Below, piece by piece: positions 8,365 to 16,827 of a DNA stretch of 64,000 bases (position 1 is the stretch's first letter; every line of letters starts with the position of its first letter). The DNA lies in assembly GCF_000315545.1 (NCBI RefSeq), contig NZ_JH992902.1:717280-781279 (forward strand), given 5' to 3'. The notes under the pieces are model-generated. The model was not told the DNA's origin. It worked only from the letters and a program-made list of their open reading frames with translations, and searched no databases. The position numbers were made by a program, and so were the translations under genes. The stretch comes from Selenomonas sp. F0473. GTDB lineage: Bacteria; Bacillota; Negativicutes; Selenomonadales; Selenomonadaceae.

Positions 8365-9476
8365 CCTTCTTTTTTACAAATTCGCAGCGCGAGCGCCGCA
8401 ATCTCCTCCGCCGCCTCCGGCTTCCCCAGGCGCTTCATCGCGGCCGCCATCTCCGTGCGGCGCGCGTCGTCCGCGAGCAGCGCGTGCAGCGCCCCTTCAA
8501 GCGCGGCCGCGCCGATATCGCGGTTGAGGATGACCTCCGCCGCGCCCGCCGCCGCAAGGGCGCGGGCGTTCTTCTCCTGATGGTTCTCCGCCGCATACGG
8601 ATACGGAATGAGAATCGCGGGCACACCGCGCGCCGCAAGTTCCGCAAGCCCCGTCGCCCCCGCGCGGAACACGGCGATATCCGCCGCCGCCATCGCCTGC
8701 GGCATGTTGTAGAGATACGGCAGCACGCGGATGTGAAGCGCATCCTCGAGACGCACGCCGCGTGCACGCAGACGCGCCAGCGTATCCGCATGCTCGTCCG
8801 CGCCCGTCACATGGATGTACTGTACGTCTTGCCGCGCCGCCGCATGGGCAAGCACCTCGACCATCGCGCGGTTGATCGAACGCGCGCCGCGGCTGCCGCC
8901 CGAGATCAGCACCGTCTTCTTCGTCGGATCAAAACCGAAGAACGCCGCCCCTTCCGCGCGCGTCACCGTCAGTACCTCGGGACGGATCGGATTGCCCGTG
9001 ACGAACGTCTTCTCCTTCGGGAACACGCCGCGCGCGTCCTCCATGCCGACGGCAATCGCCGTCGCAAAATGTGAGAGAATCCGGTTCGTCACCCCGGCGA
9101 ACACATTCTGCTCCTGCACGAGCGTCGGGACGCCCGCGAGGCTCGCCGCGAGGAGAACCGGTCCCGCGACATAGCCGCCCGTGCCGACGGCGACGTCCGG
9201 GCGGAAATCGTGCACAATGCCGCGCGCACGCACGAGAGCGCGCAGGGCACGCCCCGCGCGCAGAACGTTCTCAAAAGAGAGCCGCCGCTCAAATCCGGCC
9301 AGTTCTATCGCCGCGAAGTCGATGCCCTCGCGCGGCACAATATCCGCTTCGAGGCCGTTCGGTGTGCCGACGTAGAGGATGCGCGCCGACGGGACGTGCC
9401 GCTCGATCGCACGGATGATCGTGAGCGCGGGATAGATGTGGCCGCCCGTGCCGCCGCCCGATACGATGATGTTCAT
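8361..9476 (-). CDS. murG: UDP-GlcNAc transferase MurG
   Basis: A 371-residue GT-B glycosyltransferase that adds GlcNAc to lipid I at the inner face of the cytoplasmic membrane, making lipid II. Visible hallmarks are the N-terminal loop VSGGGTGGHIYPAL, the second loop GTGGYVAGPVLL, and the UDP-GlcNAc site with ISGGSRGARSIN and FRAGATGLAELAARGVPAIL. Length is normal. It overlaps murD upstream and murC-ddl downstream by four bases each. In most Firmicute dcw clusters ftsW lies between murD and murG; here there is no room for it. Confidence 0.96.
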   Translation of the reverse strand: MNIIVSGGGTGGHIYPALTIIRAIERHVPSARILYVGTPNGLEADIVPREGIDFAAIELAGFERRLSFENVLRAGRALRALVRARGIVHDFRPDVAVGTGGYVAGPVLLAASLAGVPTLVQEQNVFAGVTNRILSHFATAIAVGMEDARGVFPKEKTFVTGNPIRPEVLTVTRAEGAAFFGFDPTKKTVLISGGSRGARSINRAMVEVLAHAAARQDVQYIHVTGADEHADTLARLRARGVRLEDALHIRVLPYLYNMPQAMAAADIAVFRAGATGLAELAARGVPAILIPYPYAAENHQEKNARALAAAGAAEVILNRDIGAAALEGALHALLADDARRTEMAAAMKRLGKPEAAEEIAALALRICKKEG

Positions 9477-10852
9477 AGTCCGTTCACGATCCTCTTGAAG
9501 TCCCGTCCGCGCTCCTCATAGCCGCCGTACATATCAAAACTCGCGCACGCCGGCGAGAGCAGCACCGTCTGCGGCGGATGAGCGAGATCATGCGCCGTAC
9601 GCACCGCCGCCTCCATATCGTAGCCGACGCGCCGGATATGCGCGGGATCGACCCCCGCGTCCAGGGCCGCCGCCGCGAAACGCTCCGCGGCCGCACCGAC
9701 GAGGATCAGCTCGTCCACACGCGCATGCACGAGGTTCATAAAGTCCGTGAGATCGGTCATCTTGTCGTCGCCGCCCGCGATGAGGACGATGTGCCCGTCA
9801 AACGCCTCGAGCGCCTTGATCGCGGCGTCCGTATTGGTCGCTTTGGAGTCGTTGTAATAGCGCACGCCGTTGATATCGCGTACCGGCTCGATGCGGTGCT
9901 CCACGCCCGCGAAGTCACGCAGTACGGGACGCATCTCCGCAGGCGTCACCCCCGCGAGAAAAGCGACGGCCGCCGCCGCAAGTGCATTCTCCACGTTGTG
10001 CCCGCCGCGGATGCCGAGCTCCGCCGCAGGAATGAGCTCATGCCGTACGCCGTCCCACGCGATCACGAGCATCCCGTCCTCGACATAGGCGCCCGCGGGG
10101 AGCGGATGCAGCCGGCTAAAGAAGCATACGCGTCCCTTTGCGCGCGCCGCCATGCCGCGCGTGTGCGGGTCGTCGCCGTTCAGTACGAGGAAGTCCTCCG
10201 GCGTCTGCGCGGCGAAGAGTTTCTCCTTCATCGCCCGGTAGACCTCCATCGAGCCGTGCCGCACGATGTGATCCGGCGTCACGTTAAGCTCCGCGGCGAT
10301 GTGCACGTGAAAGTGCGCGGTCGCCTCCATCTGGTAGCTGGAGATCTCGGCCGCAATTGCTCCCTCTGCCGGGATCCTAAGCGCCTCTTCGATGAGCGGC
10401 ACGCCGATGTTGCCGCCGACGCCGACGAAAGCAAAATGCGCGCGCAGGAGATTGCCGAGGAGCGCTGTCGTCGTCGTCTTGCCGTTCGTTCCCGTGACGG
10501 CACAGATCGGCGCGCGGGCGACCTCTCCCGCAAGCTCCACCTCCGTCGTCACGCGGATGCCGCGTGCGCGCGCCGCCCTGACGAGCGGGATGCGCTCCGG
10601 CACGGCGGGCGAGAGCACGATCATATCGACCCCCGCGAGCAGTTCTTCCCCTTGTGCGCCAAAGACGCAGGATATTCCCTGCGCCCTCAGAGCTTCGATA
10701 TGTTCCCGCGTTTCCGCGTCTTTTTCAAAATCCGTCTCGGACTTCGCGTCCGAAAGCGTCACACGCGCCCCTTCATGCGCGAGATACTTTGCGGCCGCAA
10801 AACCGCTGATGCCCGCGCCGATGACGAGCGCCGCTTTCCCACGATAGGACAA
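9473..10852 (-). CDS. murD: UDP-MurNAc-L-Ala:D-Glu ligase MurD
   Basis: A 459-residue Mur ligase adding D-glutamate to UDP-MurNAc-L-alanine in the cytoplasm. It shows the N-terminal Rossmann fold (ALVIGAGISGFAAAKYL), the ATP loop VTGTNGKTTTTALLGNLL, the central domain with NDDPHTRG-like sequence, and the C-terminal domain (YYNDSKATNTDAAIKALEAF). The start is an unusual TTG (10850-10852), supported by AAGGGGG ten bases upstream; no in-frame ATG fits. It overlaps murG by four bases and follows mraY by 39 bases. Confidence 0.95.
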   Translation of the reverse strand: MSYRGKAALVIGAGISGFAAAKYLAHEGARVTLSDAKSETDFEKDAETREHIEALRAQGISCVFGAQGEELLAGVDMIVLSPAVPERIPLVRAARARGIRVTTEVELAGEVARAPICAVTGTNGKTTTTALLGNLLRAHFAFVGVGGNIGVPLIEEALRIPAEGAIAAEISSYQMEATAHFHVHIAAELNVTPDHIVRHGSMEVYRAMKEKLFAAQTPEDFLVLNGDDPHTRGMAARAKGRVCFFSRLHPLPAGAYVEDGMLVIAWDGVRHELIPAAELGIRGGHNVENALAAAAVAFLAGVTPAEMRPVLRDFAGVEHRIEPVRDINGVRYYNDSKATNTDAAIKALEAFDGHIVLIAGGDDKMTDLTDFMNLVHARVDELILVGAAAERFAAAALDAGVDPAHIRRVGYDMEAAVRTAHDLAHPPQTVLLSPACASFDMYGGYEERGRDFKRIVNGL

Positions 10853-10891
10853 ACCCCTGCGTCCCCCTTACCAATTCATTGAACCACGGCG

Positions 10892-11878
10892 TCAGGATAC
10901 CGCCGCGATGAGCCCGGCAAGCGCCGCCGCCGCCGCGCCGACCGCCCAAAATGTATAGACGACGCGGGTCTCCGACCATCCGCCGAGTTCGAAATGATGA
11001 TGAATCGGACTCATGCGGAAAATGCGCTTGCCCCGCGTTTGGAACGAAACGACCTGCAGGATCACGGACAGCGCCTCGCAGAAGAAGACAAAGCCCGCGA
11101 CGGGCAGCAGCAGCTCCGTCCGCGAAAGGATGGCGACGGCCGCAAGCGCGCCCCCGAGCGCAAGCGAACCCGTGTCCCCCATAAAGATCCGTGCCGGATG
11201 ATGATTATACCACAAAAAGCCGACGCATGCACCAATTATCGCGCTGGAGAATACCGCGAGACCGCTGTTCGTGCCGTACGTCAAAACCGTGTAGAAGAGC
11301 GCCGCCGCCGCAACCGTCCCTGCGGCGAGTCCGTCGAGTCCGTCCGTCAAATTGACCGCATTGGACGTGCCGACGAGAACGAGCACGACGAGCAGGTAAT
11401 AGAGCTCGCCGATATCGGCCGTCGTACCGGCGAAGGGGATCCAAACGCTCGTATCGTGCCCGAGGATCGCGCGCCCGATGACAATGGTCACAAAGGCGAT
11501 GAGGATCTGCCCCGCGAGTTTTTGAGAGGCGCGCAGCCCGAGATTGCGCTTCTTGACCACCTTGATGTAGTCGTCCGCAAAACCGAGGAAGAAATGTCCG
11601 AGGAAGATGAAAAGCGCGAGCAGCGTCGTTGCCGTAGGCGGAGCGAGGAGCACCGTCGCGGCGGTCACCGCAAGCACGATCATCACGCCGCCCATCGTGG
11701 GCGTCCCGCTCTTCTTTTGGTGGCTCGCGGGACCTTCTTCGCGGATACTTTGACCGTATTTCAGCCGATGCAAAATCGGCAGGAAGAAGAGCCCGCTGAC
11801 GAGCACGATGAGGAGCGACGTCACCGCCGTCAGCAAAAGCCCCATCTCGGGCGGCAGGAAATCCAAAATCTGTGTCAT
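10892..11878 (-). CDS. mraY: Phospho-MurNAc-pentapeptide transferase MraY
   Basis: A 328-residue polytopic membrane enzyme that moves phospho-MurNAc-pentapeptide to undecaprenyl phosphate, giving lipid I. About ten hydrophobic segments are visible. Family motifs include EGPASHQKKSGTPTMGG, GFADDYIKV with the acidic catalytic pair, NAVNLTDGLDGLAAG, and FMGDTGSLALGG. The C-terminal MSPIHHHFELGGWSE contains the characteristic HHH. It overlaps murF by four bases, so expression is coupled. Confidence 0.97.
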   Translation of the reverse strand: MTQILDFLPPEMGLLLTAVTSLLIVLVSGLFFLPILHRLKYGQSIREEGPASHQKKSGTPTMGGVMIVLAVTAATVLLAPPTATTLLALFIFLGHFFLGFADDYIKVVKKRNLGLRASQKLAGQILIAFVTIVIGRAILGHDTSVWIPFAGTTADIGELYYLLVVLVLVGTSNAVNLTDGLDGLAAGTVAAAALFYTVLTYGTNSGLAVFSSAIIGACVGFLWYNHHPARIFMGDTGSLALGGALAAVAILSRTELLLPVAGFVFFCEALSVILQVVSFQTRGKRIFRMSPIHHHFELGGWSETRVVYTFWAVGAAAAALAGLIAAVS

Positions 11879-13284
11879 CGGCGTTCCACCTCCTCCCCCG
11901 CCACACGCGCCATGATCTCTTCCATCCGCATACCGCGCGACCCCTTGAAGAGGACGGTGTCGCCGTCCGTGAGGAGGTCGCGCAGCATATGTGCCGCTTC
12001 CTCATGGGTCGCGGCATGCCGGCAGAGACAGCCGCCCGCCTCCGCCGCTTCGTTGATCCGGCGCGCTTCGTCTCCATAGGTAACGACCGCGGCAAAGCCC
12101 TGCGCCGCCGCCGTACGTCCGACGCTGCGGTGCCCCTCGGCCGACGCGGCGCCGAGTTCGAGCATATCGCCGAGCACGGCGATCTTGCGTCCCGGATAGA
12201 GCGCGGCCGTCGTCTCGAGTGCCGCGCGCATCGACGCGGGACTCGCGTTGTAGGCGTCGTTGATAAACGTCCGGGTACCGACACGATGCACTTCATAGCG
12301 CATCTTCGGCGGCCTGAGATGCGAGATCCCCTCCTGCATCTCCCGCGGCGTCAGCCCAAGGGCAAATCCGGCTGCGACCGCCGCAAGCGCATTGTAGACG
12401 TTGTGCCGGCCGAGCAGGGGCACGGCATAGTCGTGCCGCTCCCCGCCGTATGTCACCATGAACCGCGTCCGCGCGCCGTCCGTCCGCAGCGCCTCTGCGC
12501 GGATGTCCGCCGCCGCACGGATGCTGTAGGTCAGCACGCGCACGTCGTCCCTCGCCTGCGCGCGCATCGCGGCGACGCGCGCGTCGTCGGCATTGAGGAT
12601 GACCGTTCCGCCCGACGGAATTGCCTCCACGAGTTCGGCCTTCGCCCGCGCGATATTCTCTATAGAACCGAGCAGCTCCATATGCGTCTCTCCGACATTG
12701 GTTACGATGCCGACCGTCGGCGCGGCGACGGCGGCAAGCGAAGCGATCTGTCCGAGGCCGCGCATCCCCATCTCAACGACGGCGGCGGTATCCTTCTCCG
12801 TGATGCCGAGCAGCGTCAGCGGCAGTCCGATTTCATTATTGTAATTTGCCGCCGTACGGCAGACGGCGCCGCGCCCCGAGAGCACCGCCGCCGCGAGATC
12901 TTTCGTCGTCGTCTTGCCGTTCGAGCCCGTGACGGCAACGACGGGGATATCGAACTTCATGCGCCGGGCATGAGCGATCTGCTGGTAGGCGGTAAGGGTA
13001 TCGTCCACGCCGATGACGATGCCCTTCGCCGCTTCCAGCATGTTCCGGTGCGCGGGAGAAAGTGGTTCCGCGACCATGACGGCCCCGGCCCCCGCACGGA
13101 GCGCATCCGCGGCAAAGTCCGCGCCGTCAAATTTCTCCCCGCGCAGCGCGACGAAGAGTTCGCCCGCTTTGACCCGGCGCGTATCTGTCGCGACGCCCGC
13201 AAACGCCGCGCTCCCCTTGAGTTTCCCATAGAGCGGACGCCCGCCCGTCGCCGCGCGGATCTCGTTCCATGTCATAAAGGTCAT
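11875..13284 (-). CDS. murF: UDP-MurNAc-tripeptide:D-Ala-D-Ala ligase MurF
   Basis: A 469-residue Mur ligase that attaches the D-Ala-D-Ala dipeptide to the UDP-MurNAc tripeptide. It has an N-terminal uridine-binding domain (TDTRRVKAGELFVALRGEKFDGADF), the ATP loop VTGSNGKTTTKDLAAAVL, the metal/substrate segment NNEIGLPLTLL, and a C-terminal domain with NDAYNASPASMRAAL. Of three in-frame starts (GTG 13290, ATG 13284, ATG 13275), ATG 13284 is nine bases after AAGGAG and forms an ATGA overlap with the murE stop, so I chose it. The Ddl half of the MurC-Ddl fusion downstream makes its dipeptide substrate. Confidence 0.96.
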   Translation of the reverse strand: MTFMTWNEIRAATGGRPLYGKLKGSAAFAGVATDTRRVKAGELFVALRGEKFDGADFAADALRAGAGAVMVAEPLSPAHRNMLEAAKGIVIGVDDTLTAYQQIAHARRMKFDIPVVAVTGSNGKTTTKDLAAAVLSGRGAVCRTAANYNNEIGLPLTLLGITEKDTAAVVEMGMRGLGQIASLAAVAAPTVGIVTNVGETHMELLGSIENIARAKAELVEAIPSGGTVILNADDARVAAMRAQARDDVRVLTYSIRAAADIRAEALRTDGARTRFMVTYGGERHDYAVPLLGRHNVYNALAAVAAGFALGLTPREMQEGISHLRPPKMRYEVHRVGTRTFINDAYNASPASMRAALETTAALYPGRKIAVLGDMLELGAASAEGHRSVGRTAAAQGFAAVVTYGDEARRINEAAEAGGCLCRHAATHEEAAHMLRDLLTDGDTVLFKGSRGMRMEEIMARVAGEEVERR

Positions 13285-14783
13285 CGGCACACACTCCTTA
13301 TCGCTTCCTCCGCCGTCTCGCGGTCGTCAAAATGGACGGTGCCCTCTTTGAGGATCTGATAAGTCTCATGGCCCTTGCCGAGGATGACGACGCTGTCGCC
13401 CGTGTGTGCCGCCCGCACGGCGTCAAAGATAGCGGTGCGCCGATCGACGAGTTTCTTATACGGTTTCGCCCCGATCACGGGCAGCGCGCCCGCCTCCACC
13501 TCGTCGAGGATTGCCGCGGGATCCTCCGTCCGCGGATTGTCCGACGTGATGAACACCGCGTCCGCCATCTCGGCCCCGATCCGGCCCATGACGGGACGCT
13601 TTGTCCGGTCGCGGTCGCCGCCGCAGCCGAACACCGCGATGATGCGCCCCGCAGTCACGGCGCGCGCCGTGCGCAGTACATTCTCCATGCCGTCCGGCGT
13701 ATGCGCATAGTCGACGATCACCGAGAAATCCTGCCCCGCGCGCACGAGTTCGAAGCGCCCGGGCACACCCGTAAATGCTTCGAGCGCCGTTCGGATCACG
13801 TCGTATCCGACGCCCTCTGCATGCGCCGCTCCCGCCGCCGCGAGCACATTGTAGACGTTGAATTTGCCCGTGATGTGCAGCGAGAGCGGGCATTCCTCTC
13901 CGCCGTGCACAAGACTGAGCGTCATATGATCCTGCGCGAGCCGGATATCCCGCGCCGTGAGCGAGGCCTCCTTCTCCACCCCGTAAGAGAGGACGGGGCA
14001 GGTCGTATGCGCGCGCATAACCGCGCCCGCCGCGTCGTCCGCATTGATGACGGCGGTCTTGCCTTTTTTCACGCCCGGCGCCGAAACCAGCTCAAAAAGC
14101 CGTGCCTTCGCGCGCGCGTAGTTTTCCATCGTCTTATGATAGTCGAGATGATCCTGCGTCAGATTCGTGAAGACGGCGGTATCGAACTCGATGCCCGCCA
14201 CGCGCCCCTGATCCAGCGCATGCGAAGACACCTCCATCACGACCGTATCCATGCCCCTCGTCCGCATCTCGGCGAGCATCTGCTGCATGACGACCACATC
14301 CGGCGTCGTATTCTCCGTGGGAAAGACATCATCCTCCATCATGACCCGAATCGTCCCGATGAGTCCGACGCGCTTTCCCGCACGGCGCAGGACAGCGTGC
14401 ACGAGATAACTTGTCGTCGTCTTGCCGTTCGTTCCCGTAATGCCGACGATGCGCATGCTGCGGGCGGGATAATCGTAGAAGAACGGAACGATCGCATCAA
14501 GCGCCTCGTTGATCTCCGGTACCCGGAGGACGGAGACGCCGTCGGGCACCGCAATATCTTCCCTCTGCGTCAAAACAGCGCGGGCTCCCGCCCGCGCCGC
14601 ATTCGGTATGAAGGTGTGCGCATCCACATGCGCGCCGCTGATGCATGCGAAGAGCGCCCCCGTCTCTATTTTCCTTGAATCGCGTTCTATCGAGGCGATC
14701 TCCGCCGCAGGGTCGCCCGTAATCCGCGCGCCCGGAACGAGCGCGGCGAGTTCCTCCAGTCGTTTTGCCATGGCGCCTCTCAT
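13281..14783 (-). CDS. murE: UDP-MurNAc-dipeptide:meso-DAP ligase MurE
   Basis: A 500-residue Mur ligase adding the third stem residue. The ATP loop is ITGTNGKTTTSYLVHAVL, and the C-terminal SDNPRTEDP carries the DNPR motif typical of enzymes that use meso-diaminopimelate rather than lysine. That agrees with the DAP-pathway genes asd and dapB just upstream. The frame overlaps the end of ftsL by four bases (ATGA). A second ATG at 14771 (MAKRLEE) has its own AGAGG site, so the protein may start four codons later. In many Firmicutes a class B penicillin-binding protein gene (ftsI/spoVD) separates ftsL and murE; here they overlap. Confidence 0.96.
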   Translation of the reverse strand: MRGAMAKRLEELAALVPGARITGDPAAEIASIERDSRKIETGALFACISGAHVDAHTFIPNAARAGARAVLTQREDIAVPDGVSVLRVPEINEALDAIVPFFYDYPARSMRIVGITGTNGKTTTSYLVHAVLRRAGKRVGLIGTIRVMMEDDVFPTENTTPDVVVMQQMLAEMRTRGMDTVVMEVSSHALDQGRVAGIEFDTAVFTNLTQDHLDYHKTMENYARAKARLFELVSAPGVKKGKTAVINADDAAGAVMRAHTTCPVLSYGVEKEASLTARDIRLAQDHMTLSLVHGGEECPLSLHITGKFNVYNVLAAAGAAHAEGVGYDVIRTALEAFTGVPGRFELVRAGQDFSVIVDYAHTPDGMENVLRTARAVTAGRIIAVFGCGGDRDRTKRPVMGRIGAEMADAVFITSDNPRTEDPAAILDEVEAGALPVIGAKPYKKLVDRRTAIFDAVRAAHTGDSVVILGKGHETYQILKEGTVHFDDRETAEEAIRSVCR

Positions 14784-15151
14784 TCCCCTTCGTGCGAAAA
14801 ATACATTTTTTGCGGAATCTGCATATGCAGTTCCTGCACGGCGATCGCCTCAATGCGCGACGGTGATTTGAGCTGTGCGATCTCGATCTTGAGGCGCTCG
14901 TTCTCCTGCTCGAGCTGCTCCGCCGTCTGCTGCGTCTCGAGCAGCGTGTAGCCGTTCTTCGCGCCGATGCCGCCGAGCAGCGTGACGACCATTGCGCCGA
15001 GCGCGATGAGGAAGAAGATCGCCCGGAGACAGTTCCGCAGATTCGTGTTCAGCTCCCTGCGCCGCAGCGGCTCCTGCGGGATCTCGATCTGGGGTGCGGG
15101 TACCGGCGCGGGGATGTCGTATGCATAGGAATCTTCTTTATGCGCCAGCAT
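14780..15151 (-). CDS. ftsL: Cell division protein FtsL
   Basis: A 123-residue bitopic protein with a Pro-rich cytoplasmic tail (about 1-38), one membrane helix (about 42-62) and a short extracytoplasmic coiled coil (LLETQQTAEQLEQENERLKIEIAQL). The size, topology and place between rsmH and murE identify FtsL, which diverges too far in sequence for motif-based calling. It forms the FtsQLB-type complex with FtsQ/DivIB. It starts 33 bases after the rsmH stop and overlaps murE by four bases. Confidence 0.85.
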   Translation of the reverse strand: MLAHKEDSYAYDIPAPVPAPQIEIPQEPLRRRELNTNLRNCLRAIFFLIALGAMVVTLLGGIGAKNGYTLLETQQTAEQLEQENERLKIEIAQLKSPSRIEAIAVQELHMQIPQKMYFSHEGE

Positions 15152-15184
15152 CTAAAGCACCTCCTTTGATTCTAAAAATAATTT

Positions 15185-16117
15185 CTATATTTTCTCCGCT
15201 GTGCGGAGCTTTGCGCTCTTTGCTCTCGGATTTTCCTTGCATTCTTCCGCGCCTGCCGCGCGCGCTTTGCCGATGATCCTGATCTCCGGCGTGTGCCCGC
15301 AGATGCAGACAGGGGTATGCGGCGGACAGACACAGCCGCGCGCGAGCTTCTGCATCGTGCGCTTCACGATGCGGTCCTCCAGCGAATGGAACGTGATCAC
15401 GGCGAGCCGGCCGCCCGGTTTCAGGGCGCGGACCGCGGCGGTCAGCGCCCCCTCGAGGATCGTCAGTTCCTCGTTGACCTCGATGCGGATCGCCTGAAAA
15501 ATCCGCTTGGCGGGGTGCCCTCCCTTTGCCCGCACCTTCTTCGGTACGGCGCGGTCGACGATGGCGACGAGATCCGCCGTCGTTTCGATGGGACGGATCC
15601 TGCGCGCCTCCTCGATAAAGGCGGCGATGCGTTTGGCCCAGCGCTCCTCGCCGTAACCGTAAAAAATCTCGGTCAGGCGCGCCGCGCTGTACGTATTCAC
15701 CACGGCGTACGCCGTACGCGCCGCCCGCCGGTCCATGCGCATGTCGAGCGGCGCGTCCCGCATATAGGAGAAACCGCGCTCCGGCGTGTCGATCTGCGGC
15801 GACGAGACGCCGAGGTCGAAGAGCACGCCGTCCGCCGACGTTATCTCCTCCGCCGCGAGAATCTCCGGCAGGTGCCGGAAGTTATCGCGGACGAGGGACA
15901 CCCGGCACGCTGCCGACGCCAGCCGCTCCTCCGCCGCTGCAATCGCGGTCTCGTCTCGGTCGATGCCGATCAGCCGGCCTTTGGGCGAGAGCTGCGCGGC
16001 GATACGTGCGGCATGACCCGCACCGCCGAGCGTACAGTCCACATAGACGCCGTCCGGCACAATGGAGAGGGCCTCGATCGTCTCTTCGGGCAGAACGCTC
16101 ACATGGTGAAAGTCCAT
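15185..16117 (-). CDS. rsmH: 16S rRNA m4C1402 methyltransferase RsmH (MraW)
   Basis: A 310-residue SAM-dependent methyltransferase that N4-methylates C1402 of 16S rRNA. Visible features: N-terminal HVSVLPEETIEAL, SAM-binding YVDCTLGGAGHAARIA and LIGIDRDETAI, DLGVSSPQIDTPERGFSY, and the C-terminal VITFHSLEDRIVK. Length is typical. It is the second gene of the dcw operon, 12 bases after mraZ, the usual position in most bacteria. Confidence 0.97.
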   Translation of the reverse strand: MDFHHVSVLPEETIEALSIVPDGVYVDCTLGGAGHAARIAAQLSPKGRLIGIDRDETAIAAAEERLASAACRVSLVRDNFRHLPEILAAEEITSADGVLFDLGVSSPQIDTPERGFSYMRDAPLDMRMDRRAARTAYAVVNTYSAARLTEIFYGYGEERWAKRIAAFIEEARRIRPIETTADLVAIVDRAVPKKVRAKGGHPAKRIFQAIRIEVNEELTILEGALTAAVRALKPGGRLAVITFHSLEDRIVKRTMQKLARGCVCPPHTPVCICGHTPEIRIIGKARAAGAEECKENPRAKSAKLRTAEKI

Positions 16118-16129
16118 CGCGCCGCTCCC

Positions 16130-16573
16130 TTAGATCGAGATGCCGTAGCTCGCCAGCTGGGTCGAGATCTCCGTGATGTTCGGATCGACCTCGCCCGCAT
16201 AGTTCGTCCACCGCTCCTTATCCCAAACCTCAATGCGCGTATCGGCACCCGTGAGGATCACGTCCTGTTTGAGCCCGATATTCGCGTAGGTACGGAGATT
16301 CGCAGGCACAAGGAAACGGCCCTGCTTGTCGCATTCGAGCGTACGCGCCCCCGCGATGAAGAACCGCGCAAACGCGCGCGCGTTCGGATCGGCAATGGAG
16401 AGCGTGCGGAGCTTCGCCGCGAACTCGTCCCACGCCGCCTGTGGGAACAGGAAGAGACTGCCGTCCAGCCCCTTCGTGATGATGAACGAAACCCCGAGTT
16501 CCTGCCGAAAATCCGCAGGCAGGATAACGCGGCCCTTTGCATCGATGCTGTGGGCGTACTCTCCCATAAACAT
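16130..16573 (-). CDS. mraZ: Transcriptional regulator MraZ
   Basis: A 147-residue protein with two SpoVT/AbrB-like repeats, the first with MGEYAHSIDAKGRVILPADFR and the second with LECDKQGRFLVPANLR. Each carries the conserved Asp/Lys-x-Gly-Arg loop. MraZ forms oligomeric rings that bind direct repeats before the dcw operon and usually repress it. The first gene of the cluster here, it is preceded by exactly such a repeat array (16581-16640), so autoregulation is very likely. The ATG follows AAAGGTGG; the RNA leader is about 65 bases. Confidence 0.96.
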   Translation of the reverse strand: MFMGEYAHSIDAKGRVILPADFRQELGVSFIITKGLDGSLFLFPQAAWDEFAAKLRTLSIADPNARAFARFFIAGARTLECDKQGRFLVPANLRTYANIGLKQDVILTGADTRIEVWDKERWTNYAGEVDPNITEISTQLASYGISI

Positions 16574-16580
16574 CCGGCCG

Positions 16581-16640
16581 CACCACCTTTCAGGATCCTT
16601 TCACCACTTTGTGGCACTTTCCACCACAATTCACCACTTT
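16581..16640 (-). promoter_or_regulatory. MraZ-type operator array (10-bp phased boxes)
   Basis: Read on the minus strand, boxes of the form AAAGTGGTG recur in 10-bp register: two close copies at 16631-16640 and 16601-16610, and weaker copies at 16621-16630 (ATTGTGGTGG), 16611-16620 (AAAGTGCCAC) and 16581-16590 (AAAGGTGGTG), with one 10-bp slot skipped. The array begins just downstream of the -10 box, so bound MraZ would cover the start site and leader. Known MraZ operators are likewise short direct repeats with a GTG/TGGG core. Confidence 0.7.
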
Positions 16641-16647
16641 TCTTACA

Positions 16648-16676
16648 GTTATAACAAAAAAATTTCTATTTTTCAA
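16648..16676 (-). promoter_or_regulatory. Promoter of the dcw operon
   Basis: TTGAAA (16671-16676) and TATAAC (16648-16653) on the minus strand are separated by exactly 17 bases in an AT-rich stretch about 75 bases before the mraZ ATG. The MraZ boxes follow at once. Confidence 0.8.
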
Positions 16677-16743
16677 GAAAACAGATATTCTTTTTTCTTG
16701 TATGCAATTTCTTCGCAGATTCCGTGCAAGCCGCAATATAAAA

Positions 16744-16774
16744 GGCCTGCGCGGAATTATACCCGCGCGGGCCA
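16744..16774. repeat. GC-rich inverted repeat next to the asd terminator
   Basis: An 11-bp arm GGCCTGCGCGG and its complement (one T-G pair in RNA) enclose a short AT-rich loop. It sits between the dcw promoter and the asd terminator and probably reinforces termination. Confidence 0.5.
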
Positions 16775-16775
16775 T

Positions 16776-16817
16776 AAAAAAAAGACCTATTTTTATTTAA
16801 AAAAATAGGTCTTTTTT
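16776..16817. terminator. Terminator after asd (may act both ways)
   Basis: A 15-bp inverted repeat (AAAAGACCTATTTTT at 16780-16794 with its complement at 16801-16815) flanked by A-runs and T-runs on both sides. It stops the dapB-asd transcript before it reaches the dcw promoter on the same strand. Confidence 0.85.
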
Positions 16818-16827
16818 GTTCCTTTAT

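Noticed and set aside
6769-8580. 603-codon frame opposite murC and murG
   Set aside because: Crosses two real genes in antisense and has low-complexity basic composition.
16744-16817. Candidate small RNA between the dcw promoter and asd
   Set aside because: The hairpins are explained as terminators of the asd transcript.
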